Origin: Undaria pinnatifida
Lineage: Eukaryota; Sar; Phaeophyceae; Laminariales; Alariaceae
Direction of reading: 5' to 3'
DNA: 64,000 nucleotides
Assembly: GCA_012845835.1 (NCBI GenBank)
Contig: JABAKD010000011.1
Coordinates: 5,356,036-5,420,035, forward strand
The translations under genes and the position numbers were made by a program. Positions 29,932 through 36,165 of the stretch are shown one piece after another (position 1 is the stretch's first letter; each line of letters opens with the position of its first letter). The notes under the pieces were generated by a model. That model was not told the DNA's origin. It searched no databases and worked only from the letters and a program-made list of their open reading frames with translations.

Positions 29932-32502
29932 GTAGGGGAGACATCCCGCGGAGGGGATTGCACCTCTTGAACCCCTCAAGTGTGGAATATGACACATGCT
30001 ACGATAGAGGTAGCACTTTTCGTCTGAAATGTTCGTCTGAAATGTTTTCTGAATGACGGGGCTCCTTAACCCCCTTAGAGCCCGCAGACCACTCGCTATA
30101 ATATATCCAAGTAATTTTGTCCCCCAAAACGGGTTTCCAGTTGTAAAGGCGTTAACCCCAAAATCGTCGAAAATAGGCCAATTTTTGTTCATGGCTCTCG
30201 TTGTATATCTAGCCCATAGGGATTTTTTCATCCGGTAGCAGAGTTTTTTTTTTTTTCCCAAAATCCGTTTTTTTATGTTAAGCAGGACATTTGTATCATG
30301 TCTTAACCTCCTCCTGCAGTGAGGAACCTCAGAAAAAAAAAGTGATTCACCTCTATCGTATCTGGTGTGTTTTGGTCGTGTTGCGCGAACGAATGTCCTT
30401 CGAAGGCATGTTTCGGGTGGGAGATACTGACAGATATCCTTGTGATAGGAGCTCAGAAAATTCTTAGAATCTGCTGCACCCCTAGCGTGGAATGACTCAG
30501 GGGGTGGATTTCTCTTGGAAGAGGGGGAAGGGGCAAGGGAGAATTTGGGGAGGGGGGAGGGGAGAAGGAGTGAGGTGGGGTGGAGTGGAGCGGGACAGAC
30601 GCGATGGTGGCGTGCTCCGCTCTCATGCGCGTACACTTGATTTATTACCGCGTTGGGGAAAGGAGCAGCGAAGATGCGTGAGAGAGACGGTGGGGACGAG
30701 GGGTGTCTAGGATGGAGGTTCGCGAAAGGGTTTCTACTTGTAAGGTGTGTTCTTTTCAGGTGGGGGAGGGGGAGAGGGGATTGTTACCTTCTTGACTCTA
30801 TGCAACGACGGCCTTCTCTACAACCGCATTGGGGAAAGGAGGGATACGGTAAGAGATGGAAAGGCTAGGGCAGATATTCGAACGGGTATCTACTACCAGG
30901 TATGCTTGTAGGGCGTGGTTTTTACAGAGGAGAAGGGCGATCGGGGGGGGGGGGGGGGGGGGGAGACAGAGGTGGAAAGGGGATATGCGATTATGATCTG
31001 CTCGACTCTGACGCACGTTGACCTCCTCTGCAACCGCCATGGGGAAAGGGGGCCGAAGGTGAGAAGAGGGGTGGCTACGAGTTGTAGTTGTTTTGTTTGT
31101 GCGGGGACAGACTATTCTCCTAGCTTGTGATTGTGTTGAGGGGGGGGGGGAGATTTTGGAGGGTCGGGGACGGGGGGGGGGGACGCGATGATGGGTTGCT
31201 CGACTCTGATGCACATGGACCTTCTCTGCAACCGCATTGGGGAGCACGGGGCTTGGGCAAGAAAGAGAGAGATCGGAGGAGAGCAGATGTAGTTGTTTGA
31301 AAAAGGGCACTCGTAGGGTGGAGATTTGTTGGTTGAAGCGGGGGAGGGTTCCGTGGGGGGGAGAGGGGAGAGGTGGCGGGACGGGAAGGGGTGGGGGCAG
31401 AGGTTGACTATGCTTTCACGAGGAAGAATGAAGGTGGAGGGAGGGGAGGGGCCAGGTGGTGGTGGTGGTGGGGCGGGGGCGGGAGGCGCGGTGGAGGGAG
31501 GGCGGGGTTGAACAAGATTCCGGGAGGAAGAAGGGTTCTCATAAGCTTACGGGCAGTCGATGACACAATCTTTTCGAGATCTGTAATTAAACGTGGAAAG
31601 CCGTTGGTGCGCCTCGGTGAGTGAGAGCTAAACACGCTCTACAGTGCGATGCACAGCCCGTCCTATTTTCTACTCCCAGAAACGAGCACCTCCCTTTTCT
31701 CAACAAATTTGTTTCACGACCAAGGCGGTCCTGAACGTTTCCTCGTCTGGCCTGATTCTGCGATAGACCTTCCTCCCCCCAAAAACCCCAGCGATTTTCG
31801 TTGACGAACGTTTCATGGCTGCTTGAGCACAGCACGAGGAAAGATGCTATGAATGAAGTATGCTTTCATGTACTTTCTTGTTTGCAAAGGGCTATATGAG
31901 CGGTGACGTCGGGGTGGCAAGGGGCACCGTGTTTCAGGAGATACGGCCATGACTTTGGTTTCAAAAGCGGCGATGGCGTTAACGAAAAGCTGGGGGGGGG
32001 GGGGGGGGGGGGGGGGCTACCGTAGGACGACTCGTCTCCATTCCGGGGCAGTTAAAAAAAACGGTTTGCCTCCCGTAATCGCTACGTAAACACATGCATT
32101 TATATGACCTGCCACGTGAAAAAAAACAAAAGATGGGGGGGAAAAAAAACCGGACCAATTTTGACCTTTTGTATCAGGAAATGGGATGGTAAAATAAACC
32201 AATATGACCATTTGTAGTAGGAGAAGGGGTGGAGCACCGTCTCAAAAGGGATGCGTGGCGTATGGTTGAATTTGCTGAGGCAAAGCAAAAAAATGAGTGC
32301 GCCCCCCCCCGCCCCTTCTCCGTCCTATCCTAAGGTTTTGCTTCCGGCGCTGGCCCCAGAGAACAAGAGCCAGATCAAGCATTTTTTGGTGGACGCGACG
32401 TTGCCCACCCCTCTCTTCGAAGCCCTCCATCGACGAGACAGTGGGGGCGGCAAGAAGGGCAAGAAGAAGGGCGGGGGGAAGGGAAAGAAGAAGAAGAAGT
32501 AG
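8125..32502 (+). CDS. Leucine-rich-repeat protein (RNI-like), complete six-exon gene
   Basis: Exons 8125-8310, 22240-22320, 25862-26025, 26874-27114, 29609-29821 and 32335-32502 join in frame to 1053 nt, or 350 residues. The product starts with a Lys-rich tail (MGPKKSDKKGAKAKG). Then come about eight 28-residue ribonuclease-inhibitor-type repeats, such as LSVLNLQ-GNRLGAEGVKAL and THVDLLYNRIGERGAKVLL. It ends in a Gly/Lys tail (KKGKKKGGGKGKKKKK). RNI-type repeats form a horseshoe that binds other proteins. No catalytic domain is seen, and a ciliary or scaffold role would be a guess. Intron 1 (13.9 kb) holds a Ty3/gypsy element. Introns 4 and 5 hold eight decayed half-copies of exon 5. The exon set is secure because every phase matches and the repeat register runs unbroken across every junction. 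Confidence 0.85.
8836..8914 (+). repeat. SINE-like repeat with (CAA)n tail, copy 2
   Basis: Near-identical to 7189-7270 across GTATTCCTCAGC...GTGAGAACAACAAC, in LRR intron 1. Confidence 0.75.
9962..10918. repeat. Region rich in CCCGCGGGA / CCCGCGAG words, with a 60-bp tandem core
   Basis: From 10069 to 10270, ~30-bp units of CCCTCATGCTCGCACGTGGC-type alternate in 60-bp pairs, about 6-7 times. On both sides (to 10918) degenerate words CCCGCGGGATC, CCCGCGAGTTCC and CCCACGAG recur every 10-12 bp. Both strands are open for over 120 codons, which is a repeat artefact and not coding evidence. Near 10740-10795 there is degenerate CTAACCCTGACC text. Confidence 0.8.
10988..11082 (+). mobile_element. 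Small MITE-like insertion family, copy
   Basis: TATAAAAATATTTTCAAGGACGTCAGCCGTGAGTTCGACGAATTT... matches 34036-34113, where comparison with an empty site shows that the sequence can insert. Confidence 0.55.
11085..11240 (+). repeat. Dispersed repeat shared with 47150-47260 (reverse)
   Basis: TGTGGGTGAGTTTTTTC...AGGGGTCCTATTCTTTTGTTTCAATAT matches the reverse complement of 47205-47255. The match ends near the left LTR of the gypsy element, which may have inserted beside or into this repeat. Confidence 0.55.
11243..11506 (-). repeat. 3' LTR of the gypsy element
   Basis: About 90% identical by eye to the right LTR over GTAAGGTT...CGAGGCCGTATCTT. It includes the hairpin-like AGATCGGAGGCACGTGCCTC and the CGAATATAAAACGCC block. 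Confidence 0.85.
12355..12603 (+). repeat. ~240-bp dispersed repeat, copy 1 of 4
   Basis: Blocks shared by all four copies, in order: GATTCTACGATA, a C run, CAACGAACGTTTCATGGCTG, GATGCTAT, TTTTCTTGTTTGC, GACGTCGGGGTGGCAAGGGG, GGAGATACGGCCGGGAG, GGCGATTTCGTTA, AAAAGTTGGGGG. This copy lies inside the gypsy element between chromodomain and 3' LTR. Confidence 0.8.
12681..13624 (-). CDS. Gypsy integrase C-terminus and chromodomain-like region
   Basis: Two - strand frames (13245-13624 and 12681-13235) continue the integrase. KLAINWTGPYKILAV is the usual integrase C-terminal motif. VLYKTHWAGLSKPSWE has the aromatic pattern of a chromodomain, followed by DLHLSCSHILRYW. In chromoviruses this domain steers integration through chromatin marks. 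At least one frameshift separates the blocks. Confidence 0.7.
13588..14343 (-). CDS. Gypsy integrase core domain
   Basis: This frame encodes VDYFGP and LLFTDRFSRRADM (first catalytic Asp), TILSDNGLQF (second Asp) and YHPNCNGGVERVNHTM (catalytic Glu), the standard order of a retroviral-type integrase core. HWDLHLPYVEFASN and TGLAPNEV follow as in Ty3/gypsy. It joins two copy-DNA ends to chromosomal DNA. The catalytic triad is intact in this copy. Confidence 0.85.
   Translation of the reverse strand: MPLPEGPGVAVSVDYFGPRSVTPRGNTYILLFTDRFSRRADMFPVTAAEFTAEGPANILVKQYIPLWGCPRTILSDNGLQFCFKLSQAVYQLLGVHKLATSFYHPNCNGGVERVNHTMAQMLSMVVDERQDHWDLHLPYVEFASNDSVSASTGLAPNEVYMGRLPLLPLTFFDRTGVVGHQSLARDHLAYCDLATDRQKRANDIVRTHHALTVSRVNHRTSPSPARCVQHLTSLSVVGHGCTILPLPSTRV
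14405..14749 (-). CDS. Gypsy integrase zinc-binding region
   Basis: ACHSTASCHLGTTRTLRML followed by FYWWVGMNVCTRW resembles the HHCC module that precedes gypsy integrase cores. The frame is broken just before the core. Confidence 0.65.
15480..16244 (-). CDS. Gypsy aspartyl protease and downstream segment
   Basis: The frame at 15915-16244 encodes YRCTALLDTGSRQTFILRD. DTGS preceded by hydrophobic residues is the retropepsin active site, which would cleave the element polyprotein. A second frame, 15480-15752, encodes a beta-rich segment (GVAAYAVD, VTGHYFVDILTQ) in the position after the protease. No polymerase motif such as YxDD follows before the integrase region begins at 14749. Confidence 0.65.
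16450..16905 (-). CDS. NADAR-family domain carried by the gypsy element
   Basis: One frame (within 16126-16788) encodes the family's ordered motifs: YSCAEHFMMAEKARLL, HKRVGRGVRNF, AVWDREK, VLSGNFAKFTQNP, LLSTGNKHLAEASSLDPVWG and WKGRNILGEA. An upstream block (DKVVLFCNRRP, then FSPWSPSSFVVDD) continues the N-terminal side after a one-base shift in a T run. A second shift near 16455 separates the C-terminal AVRKAI. Known members cleave N-glycosidic bonds, for example in riboflavin intermediates (YbiA) or in ADP-ribosylated bases. The region lies between gag and protease on the element's coding strand, so it is element cargo and not a host gene. The activity of this decayed copy is unknown. Confidence 0.75.
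17468..17758 (-). repeat. 150-bp tandem duplication inside the gypsy element
   Basis: Two copies of a ~150-bp unit (about 17468-17608 and 17618-17758) share CGCGAGGAAACACCGGATCG, AAAAAATCTCGGTGTATTT and CGGTCAGGAAGAAGTGG with few changes. It lies in the Pro/Thr-rich linker between gag and the NADAR block. Confidence 0.85.
18570..20855 (-). CDS. Gypsy gag region (broken frames)
   Basis: Reading leftward there is a charged coiled-coil-like start (RRREERKRHDDERRRREDEA), a Gly/Arg-rich segment, a capsid-like block (FTLLLRLLVTHFDWVNTKEG, FSDFSRECRVLLSAV) at 18990-19385, and a Cys/His knuckle (CLNCHEDTHS) at 18570-18842. Gag packages the element RNA into particles. Stops and frame changes separate the blocks. 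On the + strand, the long 19693-20859 frame is a shadow of this high-GC text. Confidence 0.65.
20848..21133 (-). repeat. Gypsy 5' leader
   Basis: Untranslated leader between primer site and gag. It includes CCACTTGCAAAAGGTTAACC, CGGGCGGACCTGTC, GGGGATACCGGGGAGAGT and a tRNA-like arm GTGGGTTCAAATCCCAC (reverse strand). Related leader fragments recur at 23285-23930. Confidence 0.65.
21115..21134 (-). other. Primer binding site of the gypsy element
   Basis: On the coding strand, TGGCGTCGTCGGCAGGACC begins two bases inside the 5' LTR. It starts with TGG, complementary to a tRNA CCA end, at the canonical position. Confidence 0.55.
21136..21402 (-). repeat. 5' LTR of the gypsy element
   Basis: Direct repeat of 11243-11506. 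It begins TGTAAGG and ends near TTAGCA on the + strand, consistent with TG...CA LTR ends. Confidence 0.85.
21534..21594 (+). pseudogene. Degenerate copy of LRR exon 2
   Basis: CAGATCGTTGTAGACGACGA followed by a decayed CCTCTTG...GACACGAGCTCTTAACACCGCC mirrors exon 2 (CAGATGGTGGTAGACGACGA...). It carries an in-frame TGA. Flanking CGCCACG.CTCGT.TGTCTG is shared too, so the duplication covered intron plus exon start. Confidence 0.75.
22240..22320 (+). CDS. LRR gene exon 2
   Basis: 81 nt (27 codons), phase 0 on both sides, acceptor GATTGCCAG, donor GTAGGT. It encodes MVVDDD and LGPGGTRALTTAIMG, the first LRR helix. Confidence 0.85.
22346..22595 (+). repeat. ~240-bp dispersed repeat, copy 2 of 4
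   Basis: Same block order as 12355-12603, 26 bp after the exon 2 donor, in LRR intron 2. Confidence 0.8.
22915..23065 (+). repeat. Dispersed repeat shared with 50785 and 54125 (reverse)
   Basis: GGAGAAGGGACGACACCTGT, CACGGCTTGTCCAGAAGCTG and the preceding ATCGACGAGCAGTGGGACTG are found in reverse complement at 50785-50865 and 54125-54200 respectively. Confidence 0.7.
23285..23930. repeat. Cluster of gypsy-leader fragments
   Basis: The block TTAAGG.ATTAGTGGGGTATTA through CCACTTGCAAAAGGTTAACC appears in reverse near 23290 and forward near 23433, 23565 and 23863. Between 23563 and 23868 the text follows the gypsy 5' leader (20848-21133), including the tRNA-like GGGTTCGATTCCCACC on the reverse strand, but no LTR follows. 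Two copies of GAAGGAAAGACACCTGTGAC separate the fragments. Confidence 0.7.
24460..24707 (+). repeat. ~240-bp dispersed repeat, copy 3 of 4
   Basis: Same block order as the copy at 12355, starting GATTCTACGATACCCCCCC. Confidence 0.8.
24717..25375. repeat. Tandem array of CTATACTAACTAGT / CTATACTATAGT units
   Basis: About 45 units of 12-14 bp. The first third uses ACTAACTAG and the rest ACTATAG. One TACCWGGTA palindrome (24788) interrupts it. The array can form hairpins because CTATAG and ACTAGT are palindromic. Confidence 0.9.
25515..25625 (+). other. Hairpin / tRNA-like fragment
   Basis: CTACCCAC and GTGGGTAG form an inverted pair. The right arm, AGGTCAGTGGGTAGTG, followed 30 bp later by TTTTCGAGCTC, loosely fits pol III A and B boxes. 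This could be a tRNA-derived retroposon head; it does not fold as a full tRNA by eye. Confidence 0.25.
25862..26025 (+). CDS. LRR gene exon 3
   Basis: 164 nt, phase 0 in and phase 2 out at GTGAGA. It encodes SLRLWRARCGDEGARSIAEV and YIELFDDNIGPTG, two LRR units. Confidence 0.85.
26671..26738 (+). pseudogene. Degenerate copy of the start of LRR exon 4
   Basis: CAGCGCGTTCGCCCTGGGGC...AGCATCGGTTGCAACAAGTC matches the exon 4 start (CAGTGCGTTAGCTCTGGGGC...AGCATCGGGTGCAACAAATC) with a 2-base insertion that breaks the frame. The preceding C-rich tract is duplicated with it. Confidence 0.8.
26874..27114 (+). CDS. LRR gene exon 4
   Basis: 241 nt. One base completes the split codon, then 80 codons to a CAG/GTGAGG donor in phase 0. 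Motifs include ALGQALSIGCNKSLLSLKLD, NSSLKQLHLPYCDLG and LSVLNLQ. Confidence 0.9.
28225..28336 (-). repeat. SINE-like repeat with (CAA)n tail, copy 3 (reverse)
   Basis: Reverse complement reads GGGGTACACTCCAGAGTGAC...CCTGTGACCACGAACTTGGT...GTTAGAAC(AAC)n. Confidence 0.7.
29030..29135. repeat. (GATGGT)n / (GAT)n microsatellite
   Basis: Over 100 bases of GATGGTGAT-type repeat. Confidence 0.9.
29609..29821 (+). CDS. LRR gene exon 5
   Basis: 213 nt (71 codons), phase 0 both sides, acceptor TTAAAAAAG and donor GCAAAG/GTGAGA. It encodes GLGRNRSLVYLSLADNGVG and ACSTLTHVDLLYNRIGERG. It is the only complete copy among the half-copies on either side. Confidence 0.9.
29998..30361 (+). mobile_element. 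MITE, TACGATAGAGGT family
   Basis: Starts GCTACGATAGAGGTAGCACT and ends GTGATTCACCTCTATCGTA, a near-perfect terminal inverted repeat of about 14 bp. Internal blocks GACGGGGCTCC, AAAATCGTCGAAAATAGGCC and CTAGCCCATAGGGATTTTTT recur at 57332. It lies in LRR intron 5, just after a (GTT)n run at 29876-29933. Confidence 0.75.
30597..31262 (+). pseudogene. Four decayed copies of the 3' half of LRR exon 5
   Basis: Copies near 30597, 30786, 30982 and 31186 follow GACGCGATGATGG.TTGCTCGACTCT, ACGCACGT.GACCTTCTCTAC and AACCGCAT.GGGGAAAGG, two of them keeping GGTGAGA- or GGTAAGA-like donors. Poly-G tracts precede them, for example at 30945-30962. Confidence 0.85.
31756..32034 (+). repeat. ~240-bp dispersed repeat, copy 4 of 4
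   Basis: Same block order as the copy at 12355, here with a 24-base G run in place of the short GGGGG. Confidence 0.8.
32335..32502 (+). CDS. LRR gene exon 6 (terminal)
   Basis: After CTATCCTAAG, 55 codons and TAG. It encodes LLPALAPENKSQIKHFLVDA, TPLFEALHRR and the Gly/Lys tail. Confidence 0.9.
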   Translation, partial: VLLPALAPENKSQIKHFLVDATLPTPLFEALHRRDSGGGKKGKKKGGGKGKKKKK

Positions 32503-32514
32503 TCAAAGGTTTAG

Positions 32515-32775
32515 TTTTGGTTTGGTTCGGTTCGGTTCGGTTCGGTTCGGTTCGGTTCGGTTCGGTTCGGTTTGGTTCGGTTCGGTTCGGTTCGGTTCGG
32601 TTCGGTTCGGTTCGGTTCGGTTCGGTTCGGTTCGGTTCGGTTCGGTTCGGTTCGGTTCGGTTCGGTTCGGTTCGGTTTGGTTCGGTTCGGTTCGGTTCGG
32701 TTCGGTTCGGTTCGGTTCGGTTCGGTTCGGTTCGGTTCGGTTCGGTTCGGTTCGGTTCTGTTTGGTTCTGTTGGC
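32515..32775. repeat. (GGTTC)n satellite
   Basis: About 50 tandem copies of a 5-bp unit starting 13 bp after the LRR stop codon. Long open frames (SVRFG and EPNRT repeats) are artefacts. Confidence 0.95.
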
Positions 32776-32954
32776 GGTTCGGTCGATTCGTTTTTGTTTT
32801 GGTTCGTTTGATTTGACTTGATTTGGCTTGAGTTACGTTTTTGGCGGCGGTCGGTGTTGGCACAGAGGTGTGTACGTGTCTACTGTAAGTTGTGGTATAG
32901 TTTAATTGGTAATGGCACTGCCGTTATTGCTGTATTTGTTGGTTTGAAGAAGCA

Positions 32955-33165
32955 TGAACGCTGAAGGGGTACGAGCGAGAAAAAGAAAGACAAGAAGAAG
33001 GGCGGGGGGAAGGGCAAGAAGAAGAAGACGAAGAAAAAGACGAAGAAGACGAAGAAGAAGAAGAAGAAGGAGAAGAAGAAGAAGAAGGAGAAGGAGAAGG
33101 AGAAGAAGAAGGAGAAGGAGAAGGAGAAGGAGAAGGAGAAGGAGAAGGAGAAGGAGAAATGATAC
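32955..33165 (+). repeat. Decayed copy of the LRR 3' tail grown into a (GAAGGA)n repeat
   Basis: GACAAGAAGAAGGGCGGGGG...AAGGGCAAGAAGAAGAAG matches the Lys/Gly tail codons of exon 6 (32457-32500). It then extends as GAAGAA/GGAGAA for about 150 bp, so part of the coding tail was duplicated downstream and expanded. Confidence 0.7.
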
Positions 33166-33971
33166 TAAGGAGGAGCAGTGCACGGTTGAAGATTGCGAAA
33201 ACGAGTTTACCTCGTTTTCTCGCTCGGTAATATACACGTTAACGCCGCGAGCAAAAACATTGAAGTCTTTTCCCATACTCCGGGAACATAAACGTCGAAG
33301 CCAATAAAAAAACGCGAAGCAAACGTTTTCGTGACATTTTTACTGCTGCATTCTTCTGCGTCTGAAGCGACCACTTCAAGAAGCATTGGATTTTGTTAGA
33401 TGAGGCCTCCTGCCGCGGCCGGTGGTCCCACCCTTCCTTCACGCCCACCCTGCCTGTCGCTGCTTTGATCCACCGCAACTGGCATGCTTCTTCCGCTGTA
33501 ATACCTCCTCCCAAACATGGTCGCGTTTGTTTTTCTGGGTGACGGATATGCATCGATCTTTCCAGCACGTTGGACATACCCGAAACTGGGAGTCCGCGGA
33601 GCCCGTTCCTCGGGCGGAGGGGGCAGTCTGTCAGTTTTTTTCGCCTTAGCAGATTCTCTATATGTGGTAAAGCTCATTGGTTTAGGTTGCACCGCCTTTG
33701 GCTCAGTTGCACCGCATTTCTTTGTAAACAAAAAAAAAGAGAGAGAAAAGAGAGCATCAACTAACTGCTGCACCAGACATTCGAGAGCACGTGTTCGAGA
33801 GTGCAATTCTTGGTTGGGTATATTTGGCCCCGTTCTTCGCCCACCTTCCCTAGGCCATTGCGACAACGACCGCGTCATCAGGAATGATGCTACCGGGGCT
33901 GCTTTTTTGTGTGGGTTGGTTGTGCTGGTCCTCGGTTAGTGACATCTCATCTGTAGATTTCAATGCCATTA

Positions 33972-34650
33972 TGAAAGATACGTTTTCCGAGACCCACCCA
34001 ACCAATGTTGGTATATATGATAACAAACCTTCCTATTATTTTATAAAACATATTTTAAGGACGTCAGCCGTGAGTTCGACGAATTTCAGGTCAATACTCA
34101 TCTTTGCAATTTAATTATTGCGGGCGATCGGCGGTAAAACCTTGAGCTACTTAACTTCATCTCGGCGGCTGTGGTTATCTCGTTACGAGGTCACCCCACG
34201 GTAGGACTGCATCAGAATGATCCTGAACTCCTCTCATGAGGAGCTCAATCTCTCACCCAAAACATGCCTTCGAAGGCCTTCGTTCGCGCAACCCCGCCAG
34301 GCGTTTGTGCCTTGTTAGCGTAAAAACATACTTCGAAGTATGATTTATGCCTCGTAACGTTATGTTATGTAACCGTTAGGCGTACTCACTTGATGAGGAG
34401 CTCAACCACAATCAGAAGGCCAGGAACGTTTTGGCGCAAAAACTGCAAACCCCCTACGTACCGTGGGATGACTCTTCAATACTATTGTTGAGATACGTTT
34501 TCCTACCCACCTAACCAATCTTGGTATCTAGCAAACCTCCTATTATTAGTATTGCCTGGCGATCGGCGCTAAAACCTCGATGAGTTTTATTAATAGTCCC
34601 ACTTCATCATCATCTCGACGGCTGCCGTTACGAGGTCATCCGACGGCGCG
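33972..34650 (+). repeat. Direct duplication with one copy interrupted
   Basis: The text around CACCCAACCAATGTTGGTAT...CCTCCTATTATT...CGATCGGC..TAAAACC and CATCTCG.CGGCTG...TTACGAGGTCA occurs at about 33993-34196 and again at about 34500-34640. The first copy has about 78 extra bases (34036-34113). Confidence 0.7.
34036..34113 (+). mobile_element. ~78-bp MITE-like insertion shown by an empty site
   Basis: TTATAAAACATATTTTAAGGACGTCAGCCG...CATCTTTGCAATTTAATTATT is present here and missing at the matching point (~34548) of the second duplicate, where ATTATTAGTATT is continuous. A related core (CTGTGAG.TCGA...CATCTTTGCAAGCTG) recurs at 11015, 43868 and 55370. Confidence 0.6.
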
Positions 34651-34779
34651 CTCTAGCAGTGCAGCAGATTTCTTGAATATAAGTTTCTGAGCTCCTAACG
34701 TGAAGATATGTCTTCTTGTCAATATCTCACGTCACCCGAAACATGGCTTCGAAGGCGCTCGTTCGGGCAACCCGACCAA

Positions 34780-35410
34780 GCTACGATAACAGAGGTGACA
34801 CCAACCATTGTTTTTTCTTCAAGGTTCCCCAACTCGGGCAAAGAGAAAATAAAACTGCTCGTATACCGGATGAAAAACCTCATGCACGGCCTGGGTGCGC
34901 AACGATCGAAATCATGGCAAAAAAAAAAATCTCGTGTTCAAACGGATTTGAAGGAAAAAAAGTAAAACTGCTATGTATGCCGGATGAAAAACCTCATGAT
35001 GCATGGCCTAGGTACGCAACGATCGAAATCATGACCAAGGCTACGGTAGGGGGGGTACCCCCGTTTTCACTGGTGTGTTTGAGCCAGTCGCACGAGTGAC
35101 CTTGTACCTCACGGATGAAAATGATTTAGGCACTTGTTTTATCGCAGCTTAGATTACCCTTGCATTGCGGATCGATTTCGTCAATACAAAGCAGAAGTAA
35201 AACGTAAGATTGCACAACATCAAAGGGGTTACTCGCGCGAGTGACCCCTAGCCACTGAAATTCAAGGCCCAAACAGGTACCCCCCTACCGTAGCCTGGGT
35301 CTCATGGCATTATTTTTTTTTTTTGGCATATCTTTCCTACGATTTTGGGTTAAGGAGCGCTCCGTCGTTCAGAAAACCAAAAAGCAGAAAAGGGCAACCG
35401 CTATCGTACC
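34780..35410 (-). mobile_element. MITE, TACGATAGAGGT family, interrupted by another MITE
   Basis: GCTACGATAACAGAGGTGAC at the left and CAACCGCTATCGTACC at the right are the family ends. Internal GATGAAAAACCTCATG and CGCAACGATCGAAATCATG occur twice (34848-34925 and 34968-35036). The element at 35039-35295 is inserted in it. Confidence 0.65.
35039..35295. mobile_element. Nested 257-bp MITE with perfect 20-bp terminal inverted repeats
   Basis: The left end GGCTACGGTAGGGGGGTACC is the exact reverse complement of the right end GGTACCCCCCTACCGTAGCC. The interior has no ORF. It is a second family, younger than its host MITE. Confidence 0.8.
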
Positions 35411-35739
35411 ATGCGTCATTATCCTAGTCCTAAAACAAATACCAGGTACACGAAGTATGCTCATAGCATTGTGTCGTACTGACCGATCGTTCCACGCACA
35501 ACAGTGGAGAAGCCCAACCGGTCAGAAGGTAGGTAAGAAACGATTGGTTGTTCCAAAAAATGCAATACCGCACTGTAGAGGGATGTATGTGTGACTTTAC
35601 GCCTGTTTTTTCGAAAAAAACGACCGCAAAAACCTTGATTGAGTCATTTCATTTCATCCAGGCGGCTGTCATTACGCTTTTTTTTTCAAAAAGTTGCCTT
35701 CCGACACATATATATATATATATATATATTCTCGGGACC

Positions 35740-36165
35740 ATGAAGATTCTGGCTGCTTCCCTCGCTGTTGGTTTGTACTGTTGTGCCAGACAGCGACGGC
35801 GTCAACAGAACCACACACATCCAGTAACTAGGAACTGGGTCCTTTCTTTTTTGGTACCAGTTCATCCTTGTCTCAAAAAAGACGTTAATATATATGCATG
35901 TGACGCTCCAAAGGTTTTCGTGGTTCCCGCTGGTCAAATGCCTTTCGCTGCTGTGGTAGTTAGATATTTACGTTCATCACCTGCAGCGTGCAAACACTTT
36001 CTACTTCTTTTTTTTTTTTCGTTTTCTACTCTCCAGCTCTGCGTCTTTCCCGCTGATAAAACCCGACTGTCTTGTGACGCGCAATATATGAGGTTGTGCG
36101 GATCCAATCACTGCGAGCCCTGCGGCGTCATCATCGCCCGGCAAGCCGAGCGTGCAACTTCTTGA
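35740..36165 (+). CDS. Possible small secreted Cys-rich protein
   Basis: An ATG after a (TA)n stretch starts MKILAASLAVGLYCCARQ, which looks like a signal peptide. The same frame stays open for 141 codons to TGA at 36163-36165. The last 44 codons follow TTTCTACTCTCCAG, a good splice acceptor, and hold several Cys residues (CVFPADKTRLSCD, LCGSNHCEPCG). It may therefore be a two-exon gene with an internal intron, or one uninterrupted frame. No family is recognised. Confidence 0.35.
   Translation: MKILAASLAVGLYCCARQRRRQQNHTHPVTRNWVLSFLVPVHPCLKKDVNIYACDAPKVFVVPAGQMPFAAVVVRYLRSSPAACKHFLLLFFFSFSTLQLCVFPADKTRLSCDAQYMRLCGSNHCEPCGVIIARQAERATS

Noticed and set aside
32297-32863. Frames of SVRFG and EPNRT repeats
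   Set aside because: Readings of the (GGTTC)n satellite that follows the LRR stop codon.
32902-33307. Poly-Arg and poly-Leu frames
   Set aside because: Readings of the (GAAGGA)n expansion.
33396-33878. 160-codon - strand frame (SFGYVQRAGKIDAYPSPRK)
   Set aside because: No family motif, no clear splice context, and it mixes unrelated compositions. It could be real but I cannot support it.
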